From the NCBI RefSeq assembly GCF_007558865.1, contig NZ_VLPK01000003.1:558001-622000 (forward strand): DNA of 64,000 nt. The letters are read 5' to 3'. The position numbers and the translations under genes were made by a program. The stretch is from Mucilaginibacter corticis. Its GTDB lineage: Bacteria > Bacteroidota > Bacteroidia > Sphingobacteriales > Sphingobacteriaceae. The notes below the pieces were generated by a model. It saw only the letters and a list, made by a program, of their open reading frames with translations. It had not been told where the DNA came from and made no database searches. Each line of letters opens with the position of its first letter. Position 1 is the stretch's first letter. Below are positions 8,697 through 17,224 of this stretch, in pieces.

Positions 8697-9098
8697 TTAT
8701 TTAAGCGATAAAATGTATTGTATCATTTTTTTAACGTCTGCCGGTGGCACAGAAGGGTGTGGCGCCATCGGTACTTCGCCCCAAACACCGCTACCACCTG
8801 CTATTACTTTTTTAGATAACAGGTCATAATTTGCTGCAGTAGCAGGATATTTTTTGGCTACGTCTTTATAAGCAGGGCCTACCAATTTAACATCAACTTT
8901 ATGGCAGCTTAAGCAATCGTTTTTTGCTAATAATTGTTTTCCTTCTTCAAGCGTAGCAGCGCTTGGCTTAGCAGATGATACAGTAGTCTTTTTAACAACT
9001 GTAGTTTTTTTTGTGGTTTTTACCGTTGTTTGCGCAAATGACGTACTTACAGCAAACATTGCAACAACAAGGGTAGTTAAAATAGTAATCCTCTTCAT
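8697..9098 (-). CDS. Secreted c-type cytochrome (class I)
   Basis: 133 residues: a Sec signal peptide (MKRITILTTLVVAMFAVSTSFA), a Lys/Thr/Val-rich linker (25-45) and one cytochrome c domain with haem motif CLSCH (Cys62, His66). The likely sixth ligand is Met111 in GEVPMAPHP. The small domain resembles cytochrome c-551/552 and the cytochrome partners found beside sorbosone/PQQ-type dehydrogenases. It is transcribed ahead of the propeller-cytochrome gene in the same direction, but two hairpins in the 234-bp gap suggest separate transcripts. It probably carries electrons in the periplasm. Confidence 0.9.
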   Translation of the reverse strand: MKRITILTTLVVAMFAVSTSFAQTTVKTTKKTTVVKKTTVSSAKPSAATLEEGKQLLAKNDCLSCHKVDVKLVGPAYKDVAKKYPATAANYDLLSKKVIAGGSGVWGEVPMAPHPSVPPADVKKMIQYILSLK

Positions 9099-9441
9099 GA
9101 TGGTATTAGTGTGTAATTAATTGATTTATTATCCTGTACGACTTATTATTAATTAAGAGGTTTAACCAGGCGCTCAACAACGCATTAGCTTTTCTAACTA
9201 ATAAATGGTATCGAAAACAAAGTTAATTAATATGACTTCAAAAGCAATAGCCGCATGTCTGCTTTGGCCGCTAAGTAGCCTGAATGAAGTTATTAAAACT
9301 GCTTTAGAATCTAAGTAAATGCATTTTTGAAGCTAAAAAACCACTTTTTTGCTTAATAGGATTGATTCTAAATTTCAAATAAATCATACAGGGCGATATT
9401 TGTAGTGTATTTGTTACGCTAAGTACCTCTGTAATGCAACA
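9099..9441. other. AT-rich intergenic stretch without a supported gene
   Basis: About 340 bp between the cytochrome promoter side and the terminator of the small membrane peptide gene. A 28-codon frame on the plus strand (9232-9318) has no family features and is probably chance. No RNA gene or strong hairpin was seen. Confidence 0.5.
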
Positions 9442-9475
9442 AAAAAGGGGGATAGCGCCTGCTATCCCCCTTTTT
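9442..9475 (-). terminator. Strong terminator after the 31-aa peptide gene
   Basis: A perfect 15-bp stem, 9442-9456 (AAAAAGGGGGATAGC) and 9461-9475 (GCTATCCCCCTTTTT), has a 4-nt loop and a U run. It is 27 bp past the stop of the small ORF and has no other gene to serve on the minus strand. Confidence 0.85.
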
Positions 9476-9502
9476 ATAAACAGGGTATAAATACCCGGTT
9501 AT

Positions 9503-9598
9503 TTAGTTTGCTCTTCTTGACTCAGCTTTTTTTGCCTGGTAAGCCAAAGGAACAATAATTGCTGCTAACAATGCGACTACTTCTAATACTACTAACAT
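9503..9598 (-). CDS. 31-residue single-pass membrane peptide
   Basis: ATG at 9598, TAA at 9503. The peptide begins MLVVLEVVALLAAIIVPLAY and ends QAKKAESRRAN: one transmembrane helix (about 2-19) followed by a basic cytoplasmic tail, which obeys the positive-inside rule. A textbook terminator follows its stop and no other gene is nearby on that strand, so it looks like a self-contained transcription unit. I do not recognise a family. Small hydrophobic peptides of this form can be regulators of membrane complexes, but no partner is evident; the nearest genes are the cytochrome and a YitT protein. Too short for most gene finders. Confidence 0.6.
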   Translation of the reverse strand: MLVVLEVVALLAAIIVPLAYQAKKAESRRAN

Positions 9599-10229
9599 GG
9601 TGTTTTGGGTTTTAAAACTTAATGATTAACTACTTGATTTCTTTACAGGAAGCAAATTTTATAATTCTGATTTACATCCTTTCGTACTGCCTGCGTCACA
9701 AAATATGCCATAAAATTTCCGGGGCATTTCATCAAAAGAAAGTCATTTTTTGAAATCATGTTATTAAAAAAATCATTTATAAATGTCAGATTTTAACCAA
9801 ATAATATTTGCCTTTTAAAGTTGGTTTATAAAAAAAGAGGCGCTTAGAAAATGAAAAAATATTTTTTTGATAAAAAAACAGAATCAGGCTAAAAAAACGC
9901 TGACAAATGCAAAAATTGATGTTTTAAGAGCGCTAGAATCGCCAAAATCAGTCAAAAATTGTTTTTGGGATAGAAAATATCTTCATTTTTTAGCTTTTGA
10001 CCAAAAAAACCCCAACCAAATGCCCTTTCATCGCATCCTTAATAAAATGAAAAAAAAATTCACGCCATTTTGACACAAGACTGACACGACTGCCAAATAC
10101 TGACAAATAATCCGAAAAAAGAGTTGATTTTGTTGAAAATAACGGCTCATCAGTAAAAACAAGGTACAGAAACCACAAAATCAGGCTATGCCAAACTTCG
10201 TTGTGAAAACAGTAGTAAAATACCTGGAT
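9599..10229. other. Long AT-rich intergenic region
   Basis: About 630 bp with many A/T runs. Plus-strand and minus-strand frames of 60-70 codons here (9867-10073, 9990-10178) are lysine/phenylalanine-rich translations of A/T tracts and look spurious. A short series of ACTGACA-like repeats lies at 10073-10110 (TGACACAAGACTGACACGAC, then ACTGACA). No convincing gene or RNA. Confidence 0.45.
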
Positions 10230-11111
10230 TTAATGATCAAGCGCGCGGCGTTTAATTAATCCGCCTTTAACTTCGGATACTGAGTTGGTAACGATAAATG
10301 CCGTAGGATCTATTTGTTGCACCCGGGCAACCAGCCGCTGCACCTCGAGCCTGGTTATTACGGTCACAATAATATCCACCTGTTTTTCGCCAATTTCTGT
10401 TTTACCAAAACCACGTTCGCCTTTGTAGATAGTAACGCCCCGGTGCAGGTGCCGCATAATGACATGCTTGATCAGTTCGCTTTTTGGGGACACTATAGTG
10501 ACAGACGTAAATTCATCAAAACCCTGTACAATGTAATTGATGGTTTGTGTAGCCGCAAGATAGGTCAATATAGAGTACAATGCCGACTCTATCCCCAGAA
10601 AAAAAGCCGCTACACCGAATATAAATATATTGATAACCAATATGATCTGCCCGATAGATAAGGGTGAACGCGGATTGATATAAACAGCCAGCAACTCAGT
10701 TCCGTCAATCACGCTGCCACCGCGCATAGCCAAACCTATACCCGTCCCCAGGAAGAACCCACCAAACACAGCCGTAAGTAATTTATCATGTGTAACCATC
10801 GGGAAATTAACCAGGTACAATACAATGGATAAAAGCACAATAGCGATAGTTGTTTTAAACGCAAACAGCTTATCCACCCGTTTATAACCCAACCAAATAA
10901 ACGGAACATTGATCACCAAAATAAGCACAGATATGGGCCAGCCGATAAGCGAACTGATTAACAGCGAGATCCCGGTAACGCCACCATCAATAAATTCATT
11001 GGGGATCAAAAATCCTTTTAAACCAAAGGCGGCACTGGCTATGCCTACCGCTATCATTATTATACGTGTAATTTCTATTCGTCTATAGGCTTGTTTCCTG
11101 GTTATAGTCAT
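10230..11111 (-). CDS. YitT family membrane protein (DUF161 + DUF2179)
   Basis: 293-residue integral membrane protein of the YitT family. The N-terminal half has five or six hydrophobic helices, with the family signature IPNEFIDGGVTGISLL at about residues 36-51 and GGSVIDGTELLAVYIN near 130-145. The C-terminal soluble domain (about 205-285) is DUF2179, with KGERGFGKTEIGEKQVDIIVTVI. The function is unknown; transport or sensing has been proposed for the family. It stands alone, 22 bp from the FG-GAP gene upstream on the same strand. Confidence 0.88.
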   Translation of the reverse strand: MTITRKQAYRRIEITRIIMIAVGIASAAFGLKGFLIPNEFIDGGVTGISLLISSLIGWPISVLILVINVPFIWLGYKRVDKLFAFKTTIAIVLLSIVLYLVNFPMVTHDKLLTAVFGGFFLGTGIGLAMRGGSVIDGTELLAVYINPRSPLSIGQIILVINIFIFGVAAFFLGIESALYSILTYLAATQTINYIVQGFDEFTSVTIVSPKSELIKHVIMRHLHRGVTIYKGERGFGKTEIGEKQVDIIVTVITRLEVQRLVARVQQIDPTAFIVTNSVSEVKGGLIKRRALDH

Positions 11112-11133
11112 AAAGTTTTAGTGCTGGTAATAC

Positions 11134-12315
11134 TTAACGGATATTTTCAAAGTAGAATATACCCTTTTTATTTGAAATCACAATATCTTTCAGTTTATCC
11201 CTATTCATATCCTGTACTACCACATGCAGGCCCACGCCCGAATCATTATCTATTTTATGCGGCACAAAATAAGGTGGTTTACCCGGGGTATATTCAAACC
11301 AATACAAAACAGCCGGTTCATGCGATCCGGGATCCGTGTCGGTATCGTTATGCGCAAACCAGCGTTTACCGGTAATTATATCCGGATGGCCGTCATTATT
11401 GATATCTGTTAATGCTACGCCATGCGTTTCAGAAAACGATTTGTCAATTTCATGCCGGTTCCATGATATATTACCCTGTATATCCTTTACCTGTTCATAC
11501 CACCAAATACCATATTTATGTGCAGACGCGCTGATGATATCATTCAATCCGTCGCCGTTAACATCCAGCACATACATCTCAGAACAGTCGTCGCCAAAAT
11601 CAGCCGGGTGAAAAATCCAATTAGGTTGTTTCCTGTCAGCCGGGGCTTCCCACCAGCCACCTTTTATGATCACATCATTACGCCCATCCTTATTTATATC
11701 ACCCAAACCAAGACCGTGCGAGTACCGGTCAGTTCCCGGAGCATCTACAGCACTTATAGGATACCTTGTCCAGGTAGTATCTCCTTTTTTTGTCGGAGGG
11801 CTTAACCAAACTATTTGTTTGGCATTGATATCGGCACATAAGATATCTACACGCCCGTCGCCGTCTACATCCACAAAGTTTGGCGACTCGTTCCCTACCC
11901 CTACATTGTCCATTATGGCATGTTTTTTCCAGAACCCGCTTTTGTTTTTAGGATTTTCGTACCATGCTGCTGGTGTACCCGGGTAACCTACTACTACCAG
12001 GTCTATCCAGCCGTCCTGGTTAACGTCTATGCTGTAATTTAAAAACGATGTGCTGTATTCCGTACCTGGGTTTAAGGGTTTCGCCGGCGAAATCTCATGT
12101 CGTTTCCAATCAGGTGCTTCAAACCAGCAGGTTCCCGCCAAAATATCTAATTTACCATCGTGGTTAACATCACCAACGGCTACACCTTCTGATATAAAAT
12201 CATTGGTTATAACGTGCTTTTTAAAATGCGTTGTTGATTGCCCTTGGGCATAATTAGCTAATAATACGGCTAATAGTGCCAAAAATGATCTAATATTATT
12301 GTGTACCATAACCAA
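11134..12315 (-). CDS. Secreted FG-GAP/VCBS repeat beta-propeller protein
   Basis: 393 residues with an N-terminal signal peptide (FLALLAVLLANYAQG; ATG at 12315 or 12309) and seven FG-GAP-like blades. Each blade carries a calcium-type DxNxDGxxD loop: DVNHDGKLD, DVNQDGWID, DVDGDGRVD, DINKDGRND, DVNGDGLND, DINNDGHPD and a degenerate DMNRDKLKD. Such propellers bind ligands or carbohydrates or serve as structural repeats in exported proteins; a specific substrate cannot be inferred. It may be co-transcribed with the YitT gene 22 bp downstream. Confidence 0.85.
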   Translation of the reverse strand: MVMVHNNIRSFLALLAVLLANYAQGQSTTHFKKHVITNDFISEGVAVGDVNHDGKLDILAGTCWFEAPDWKRHEISPAKPLNPGTEYSTSFLNYSIDVNQDGWIDLVVVGYPGTPAAWYENPKNKSGFWKKHAIMDNVGVGNESPNFVDVDGDGRVDILCADINAKQIVWLSPPTKKGDTTWTRYPISAVDAPGTDRYSHGLGLGDINKDGRNDVIIKGGWWEAPADRKQPNWIFHPADFGDDCSEMYVLDVNGDGLNDIISASAHKYGIWWYEQVKDIQGNISWNRHEIDKSFSETHGVALTDINNDGHPDIITGKRWFAHNDTDTDPGSHEPAVLYWFEYTPGKPPYFVPHKIDNDSGVGLHVVVQDMNRDKLKDIVISNKKGIFYFENIR

Positions 12316-12514
12316 ATTATTTTATAGTCGTAAAAAGTGTTTTGTAGTGCAGGTTAGCCGGGATGTAAAGCTCAACATGAATAATTAAGTTGTTGTTTTT
12401 CACCCACGTTGGTTATTACGCTTAAAGAACCGTTTAAAGTTCGGCAAAGTTTACATATTTTTAAATTTGTAAGCCATATAACATACAGGCTGATTATTTG
12501 GACAAGAAATAATT

Positions 12515-12970
12515 ATGGTGAAACCGGAAAACGCAATATTGCAAACCAAATCATTAAGCATGCATAATCTTTATGATGCTTATGCAGGGATGCTGTTGGG
12601 GTATATTTTTGAAATTGTAAAAGATAAGGCGCTGGCCGAAGAATACCTGGTAAAGACATTCAGCGCGATACACAGTAATTTTGATAAAATAAGCTGGGGC
12701 GAAACCAGTAACTGGTGCCAGTTGCAAAGTTTTGCCAAAAAGGAATTAATTGCCTTTAACAAATCAGCCGGGTTAACGAAACCGGCCGGCACGCTGCCCA
12801 ACAGGTACCTTGACCTGATGAGCGAAGAACAAAAACTGGTATTTTGTAATATTTACTACTGTAAAAAAACTACTATTGAACTTGCCAAAGAATTAAATAA
12901 GCCGGAAGCTTTGGTAAAAAAATTATTAAAAGAGGCATTTGCCATTATTAGGGACAGACATGAAGATTAG
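12515..12970 (+). CDS. ECF-type sigma-70-like factor
   Basis: 151 residues arranged like a short extracytoplasmic-function sigma factor. An N-terminal region-2-like helix set (LYDAYAGMLLGYIFEIVKDKALAEEYLVKTFSAIHSN, read in parts) precedes a C-terminal region-4-like segment (LMSEEQKLVFCNIYY, then TIELAKELNKPEALVKKLLKEAF) that matches a helix-turn-helix. The final 11 bases overlap the next gene, as is typical for sigma/anti-sigma pairs. A TAnnTTTG match (TAAATTTG, 12462-12469) lies 45 bp upstream of the ATG. Region 2 is divergent, so promoter recognition is uncertain. Confidence 0.75.
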   Translation: MVKPENAILQTKSLSMHNLYDAYAGMLLGYIFEIVKDKALAEEYLVKTFSAIHSNFDKISWGETSNWCQLQSFAKKELIAFNKSAGLTKPAGTLPNRYLDLMSEEQKLVFCNIYYCKKTTIELAKELNKPEALVKKLLKEAFAIIRDRHED

Positions 12971-13457
12971 GGAGTATATAGAGAGCGGGGTGTTAGAGTC
13001 CTATGTGTTAGGCGCAGCTTCTGATGAGGAAGTTCAAGAGCTAATGCAATTAAAAAAACAGTACCCGGAAATACAGGACGCGTTATTTGAGTTGGAAACC
13101 GACCTGGAACGTGTTGCACAATATATGGCAATTACGCCGCCGCCGGGAATATTTACAAAAATTGAAGACGAGATAAATTCGCTTAAATACAGGGAAGAAA
13201 CTGTACCCAAATTAAAAAGGCGCGATGCGGGCAAGAGCAAATTTGACAGAACGCCGGGCAGTCAATTTATTGAAGTGGAATCTGAGAGCAGCCACATGCG
13301 CGTGCATAAAGCCTGGAAATGGATATTTATTGCCGTGTTTGCGCTCAGTAAAATATTTTTAATAGGCTTTATTTATTATTACTTAACCAACCGCCAGGCA
13401 CAGGATCAGATCCAGGATCTAAAGATTCAGCTTAAACAATACCGTACGGTTAAATAA
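12960..13457 (+). CDS. Membrane-anchored anti-sigma factor
   Basis: From the ATG at 12960 (overlapping the sigma-like gene by 11 nt) the protein has 165 residues. An N-terminal soluble domain (IREYIESGVLESYVLG, then EVQELMQLKKQYPEI, resembling RskA-type anti-sigma-K domains) is followed by a single transmembrane helix (about 119-138, WIFIAVFALSKIFLIGFIYYY) and a short coiled periplasmic tail (QDQIQDLKIQLKQY). It would hold the sigma factor at the membrane. A longer frame from 12939 is not needed. The cue is unknown, and the neighbouring MFS gene is the only nearby target candidate. Confidence 0.78.
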   Translation: MKIREYIESGVLESYVLGAASDEEVQELMQLKKQYPEIQDALFELETDLERVAQYMAITPPPGIFTKIEDEINSLKYREETVPKLKRRDAGKSKFDRTPGSQFIEVESESSHMRVHKAWKWIFIAVFALSKIFLIGFIYYYLTNRQAQDQIQDLKIQLKQYRTVK

Positions 13458-13481
13458 CCGGTTATATCAAATATTTATCAT

Positions 13482-13512
13482 AAAAGCGGATAGCCTGTGG
13501 TTAACCGCTTTT
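13482..13512 (+). terminator. Terminator after sigma/anti-sigma pair
   Basis: AAAAGCGG (13482-13489) pairs with CCGCTTTT (13505-13512), followed by more T. It lies 25 bp after the anti-sigma stop. Confidence 0.75.
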
Positions 13513-13581
13513 TTAGTTTTAACTTGCTGATAGTATTTCAGAAATAGTTAAACCCATTTAATACCAACCCGTTAACTTATT

Positions 13582-15129
13582 ATGGCAACAGTAGCGTTAC
13601 GCAGTACCGCGGGTAAATGGATCATGGTTTCAACCATCCTGGCTTCGGCTATGGCGTTTATTGATGCTACCGCTTTAAACGTTGTTTTGCCTTCACTTCA
13701 AAAAAACTTAAAGGCTACCGGTGCCGATCTGTTCTGGATACTAAATGCTTACCTGTTAATGCTGGCTTCGCTTATTTTAATAGGTGGCGCCATGGGCGAT
13801 AAACTGGGCCGTAAAAAAATCTTCATGGCCGGCATTTTTATTTTTATTATAGGTTCTGCAGCCTGCGGGTTATCTGCCAGCGTTATTTTATTGGTGATCT
13901 TCAGGGTTGTGCAGGGTATCGGCGGCGCTTTAATGATACCGGGCAGTTTATCCCTTATATCATCATCTATTAATGCTAAAGAACGCGGCAAGGCTATCGG
14001 CACATGGTCGGCATTTACCACCGTGGTCACTATGGGCGGGCCGGTACTGGGCGGTGCTTTGGCCGATGCCGGTTTATGGCGCTACATCTTTTTTATTAAT
14101 GTACCAATTGGTGTAGCTGCTTTATTAATGCTTGCCTTTAAAGTAAAAGAGATAAAAGATGAAGACAACAAAGCCGGACTTGATTTCCCCGGAGCGATAA
14201 CCATTGCTTTAGGTCTCGCGCTGATAACCTTTGGATTTTTACGCGTACCGGCGGTTGGTCTGCATCATATACAGGCTTATGGATCCTTGGCAGCCGGGAT
14301 GCTTTTCTTAATAGTTTTTATCCTGATAGAGGTAAAAAGCCCAAACCCAATGATGCCGCTTAAGTTGTTTAAAAATTCCACGTTTAGTGGAGCTAACCTG
14401 CTTACGTTTTTCCTGTATGCCGGTTTAGGCGCAGGCATGTTGTTCTTATCGCTTAACCTGGTGCAGGTACAAGGTTATAGCCAATTACAATCCGGATTAA
14501 CGTTTTTGCCGTTTACAGTACTAATGGTAACTATTGCACGATTTGCAGGCAGCTTAGCCGATAAGCACGGGCCGCGTTTGTTTTTAATTGCAGGGCCCGC
14601 GATAGCAGGCTCGGGCTTACTTATTTTGTCGTTCATTAAACAAACTACCGGGCCATCAGCTTATTGGACCACCTTTTTCCCCGGAGTATTGGTGTTAGGC
14701 TTGGGGATGTCATTTACTGTAGCACCACTAACCGCCGCGGTAATGGGTTCGGTAAGCGATCATTTTTCAGGCACAGCATCGGGAATTAATAATGCCATGA
14801 CAAGGATAGCAAGCGTTTTTGCTAATGCGATATTTGGCGCATTGGCTGTGTTGTTCTTCTCGGGCGCGTTACAAAAACAGATCAGCACAATACCGTTGAA
14901 TGCAAAGGACCGGCAAACGGTAATGCAGCAAGCTTCCGATCTGGGTAATGCCAGAGTACCGGCAACGATCAACGCCGCCTATAAAGCGGTTATTGAAAAA
15001 GCATATCATACTGGCTTTATCAGCGCTTACAGCAATATTATGCGGATCTCGGCAGCATTAGGTTTTTTGGGTGCGCTGATGGCACTGATCTTTATCAGGA
15101 ATAAAACACTTAGTCCGCCAGGTAAGTAA
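13582..15129 (+). CDS. MFS transporter, DHA2 (EmrB/QacA) family
   Basis: 515-residue drug:proton antiporter with about 14 hydrophobic helices. DHA2 markers are IDATALNVVLPSLQ in helix 1 (residues about 27-40), the loop motif GDKLGRKK (about 72-79), the R-V-Q-G-I-G-G segment FRVVQGIGGALMIPGS and antiporter motif C, TMGGPVLGGALAD. It probably exports hydrophobic compounds using the proton gradient. Its last 20 bases overlap the 3' end of the convergent DUF779 gene. It starts at the ATG at 13582, 70 bp after a terminator, so it is probably a separate unit from the sigma pair. Confidence 0.92.
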   Translation: MATVALRSTAGKWIMVSTILASAMAFIDATALNVVLPSLQKNLKATGADLFWILNAYLLMLASLILIGGAMGDKLGRKKIFMAGIFIFIIGSAACGLSASVILLVIFRVVQGIGGALMIPGSLSLISSSINAKERGKAIGTWSAFTTVVTMGGPVLGGALADAGLWRYIFFINVPIGVAALLMLAFKVKEIKDEDNKAGLDFPGAITIALGLALITFGFLRVPAVGLHHIQAYGSLAAGMLFLIVFILIEVKSPNPMMPLKLFKNSTFSGANLLTFFLYAGLGAGMLFLSLNLVQVQGYSQLQSGLTFLPFTVLMVTIARFAGSLADKHGPRLFLIAGPAIAGSGLLILSFIKQTTGPSAYWTTFFPGVLVLGLGMSFTVAPLTAAVMGSVSDHFSGTASGINNAMTRIASVFANAIFGALAVLFFSGALQKQISTIPLNAKDRQTVMQQASDLGNARVPATINAAYKAVIEKAYHTGFISAYSNIMRISAALGFLGALMALIFIRNKTLSPPGK

Positions 15130-15484
15130 CAGGTTCAAGTTGCGGTAATTCATCATCAGTAAATAAACGCGACCGGATCATAAATCTATAGCCGGTTGGA
15201 ATCTCGATAGAAAAGCTTGACCCGCGACCTTTGGTAATATCAACAGTAAGTTGCGTATGCTGCCAGTATTCAAATTGATCATTGCTCATCCAAAACTCGC
15301 AACCGTCAATTTCGCCTAATTTGACGTCACTACCACCCAGCTTAAAATCGCCTTTTTCAAAACACATAGGCGACGAACCATCGCAGCAACCGCCACTTTG
15401 ATGAAACATCAATTCGCCAAACCTGGCTTTCAGATCGGCCACCATAGCCGAAGCTTGGGGTGTTATCAAAACTCGCTTTATCAT
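15110..15484 (-). CDS. DUF779 domain protein (aldehyde dehydrogenase-associated)
   Basis: 124 residues with the DUF779 signature HQSGGCCDGSSPMCF (about 28-42), a Cys-rich motif that may bind metal, followed by WQHTQLTVDITKGRGSSFSIE and GYRFMIRSRLF. DUF779 proteins are commonly encoded next to acetaldehyde/aldehyde dehydrogenases, exactly as here, and may help those enzymes; the biochemical role is unknown. It lies 83 bp downstream of the dehydrogenase, with a hairpin between. Its stop lies inside the 3' end of the MFS gene. Confidence 0.9.
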   Translation of the reverse strand: MIKRVLITPQASAMVADLKARFGELMFHQSGGCCDGSSPMCFEKGDFKLGGSDVKLGEIDGCEFWMSNDQFEYWQHTQLTVDITKGRGSSFSIEIPTGYRFMIRSRLFTDDELPQLEPVTYLAD

Positions 15485-15505
15485 TTTATCGCTTTTAAAA
15501 ATAAA

Positions 15506-15544
15506 GGCACACCTGCAAGGTACGAATACCCTGCAGTATGTGCC
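15506..15544 (-). terminator. Hairpin between aldehyde dehydrogenase and DUF779 genes
   Basis: GGCACA/TGTGCC (15506-15511 and 15539-15544) plus an inner CTGCA/TGCAG pairing form a stem. On the minus strand it is followed by TTTATTTTT. It could partly terminate the dehydrogenase transcript before DUF779, setting unequal expression. Confidence 0.5.
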
Positions 15545-15567
15545 CGACTAAACCAAAAGTCTGTTTC

Positions 15568-17070
15568 TTAAAAAAAGCCTAATTTATTTTTATCGTATGA
15601 TATCAGCATGTTTTTGGTTTGGCGGTAATGGCCCAGCATCATTTTATGATTCTCGCGGCCAAAACCTGATTTTTTATACCCGCCAAACGGCGCGTGGGCC
15701 GGGTAAGCATGGTAATTATTAACCCAAACCCTGCCGGCCAAAATAGCCCGCGGCACCTGGTAAAGCTCGTGTGCGTCCCTCGTCCATACGCCCGCGCCTA
15801 AACCATAAAGTGTATCATTTGCTATCGCGATAGCCTCTTCTGTAGTTTTAAAAGTGGTAACGCATGCTACAGGGCCAAAAATCTCTTCCTGGAAAATGCG
15901 CATTTTATTATTTCCCTTAAAAATAGTAGGCTGGATATAAAAACCACCTTCAAGGTCGCCATCCATCTTTTTAATGTCGCCGCCGCACAAAACTTCGGCT
16001 CCTTCTTCTTTACCTATGTGCAGGTATGACTGGATCTTTTCGTACTGGTCATTCGATGCCTGCGCACCCATCATGGTAGTGCCATCTAACGGGTGGCCCA
16101 TTTTAATGGCATTGGTACGCTCAATAACCCGCGACATAAACTTGTCGTAAATATTTTCATGTACCAAAATGCGCGACGGGCAGGTACAGACCTCGCCCTG
16201 GTTCAATGCAAATAACACCGCGCCTTCAATGGCTTTATCAAAAAATGCATCGTCCGCGTCGGCTACCGATTCAAAAAAGATATTGGGCGATTTACCGCCC
16301 AGTTCCATAGTAACCGGGATCAGATTTTCTGAAGCGTACTGCATTATTAAACGCCCGGTGGTGGTTTCGCCTGTAAACGACACCTTGGCAATGCGTGGCG
16401 ATGAAGCCAGCGGTTTACCTGCTTCCGGACCAAAACCGGTAATGATATTTAATACACCCGCAGGTAAAATATCACCGATCAGTTCCATTAATACCATGAT
16501 AGATGTAGGGGTTTGTTCGGCTGGTTTTACTACACAGCAGTTACCCGCTGCTAATGCCGGTGCAATCTTCCAGGAAGCCATCAGCAATGGGAAATTCCAT
16601 GGGATGATCTGTCCTACTACGCCCAACGGCTCATTAAGGCATATACTTACCGTGTTTTCATCATGTTCTGATATCCCGCCTTCTTCGGCCCTGATAACAC
16701 CCGCGAAATATCGGAAATGATCTATTACCAGCGGCAGATCGGCCGCACGGGTTTCGCGGATAGCTTTACCGTTGTCAATAGCTTCAACAACAGCAAGGTA
16801 TTCTAAATTCAATTCAATAACATCTGCTATCTTATTAAGCAAACCAGCTCGGTAAGCCGCCGACGTTTTACCCCATGACGGAAAAGCAGCGTGCGCCGCA
16901 TCTAAAGCCAACTCAACATCTTCCTTGCCTGATCGTGCCGCTTTGGTAAATACTTTACCATCAATAGGCGATACGTTATCAAAATATTCGCCCTTTACGG
17001 GTGCGGTAAATTTACCGCCAATAAAATTCTCGTACTTCTCCTTAAAAGAAGGTTTTGAAGCTATGCTCAT
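15568..17070 (-). CDS. NAD(P)-dependent aldehyde dehydrogenase (ExaC/AldB type)
   Basis: 500-residue ALDH that oxidises acetaldehyde or a related aldehyde to the acid. Landmarks are the Rossmann segment IIPWNFPLLMASWKIAPAL (155-173), SFTGETTTGR (231-240), general base Glu256 in MELGGKSPN, and catalytic Cys295 in NQGEVCTCPSR (290-300), with EEIFGPV further on. The Cys-Thr-Cys form of the active-site loop is typical of ExaC/AldB acetaldehyde dehydrogenases. It is the first gene of an operon with DUF779 and is divergent from an AraC-family gene that probably controls it. Confidence 0.93.
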   Translation of the reverse strand: MSIASKPSFKEKYENFIGGKFTAPVKGEYFDNVSPIDGKVFTKAARSGKEDVELALDAAHAAFPSWGKTSAAYRAGLLNKIADVIELNLEYLAVVEAIDNGKAIRETRAADLPLVIDHFRYFAGVIRAEEGGISEHDENTVSICLNEPLGVVGQIIPWNFPLLMASWKIAPALAAGNCCVVKPAEQTPTSIMVLMELIGDILPAGVLNIITGFGPEAGKPLASSPRIAKVSFTGETTTGRLIMQYASENLIPVTMELGGKSPNIFFESVADADDAFFDKAIEGAVLFALNQGEVCTCPSRILVHENIYDKFMSRVIERTNAIKMGHPLDGTTMMGAQASNDQYEKIQSYLHIGKEEGAEVLCGGDIKKMDGDLEGGFYIQPTIFKGNNKMRIFQEEIFGPVACVTTFKTTEEAIAIANDTLYGLGAGVWTRDAHELYQVPRAILAGRVWVNNYHAYPAHAPFGGYKKSGFGRENHKMMLGHYRQTKNMLISYDKNKLGFF

Positions 17071-17117
17071 AATTCTTTAGTGTTTAAATGGTAATACTAA
17101 GGTATGTGGCCGCCGCT

Positions 17118-17165
17118 ATTGACAATTTGCATTATGTTGCCAATAAGTAGCACAATAGTGTCAAT
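17118..17165. promoter_or_regulatory. Candidate operator in the divergent ald/araC spacer
   Basis: ATTGACA (17118-17124) and TGTCAAT (17159-17165) are inverted 7-mers centred midway in the divergent intergenic region, around a TTGCCAATAA core. Position and symmetry suit a site for the adjacent AraC-type regulator, but the arms are short. Confidence 0.35.
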
Positions 17166-17224
17166 TTTATTGAAAGCTTGTTAGTGTTACAGATGTTGTA
17201 TAACTTGCTGTGAATTATGAGGCC

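Noticed and set aside
9232..9318. 28-codon plus-strand frame
   Set aside because: No hydrophobic or family pattern, no terminator or promoter; likely chance.
9867..10178. Two frames of 60-70 codons in the 9.6-10.2 kb gap
   Set aside because: They translate A/T runs into Lys/Phe-rich sequence, overlap each other on both strands and have no neighbours or signals.
16169..16720. Long antisense frame in the aldehyde dehydrogenase gene
   Set aside because: A shadow of the strongly coding strand; no homology pattern.
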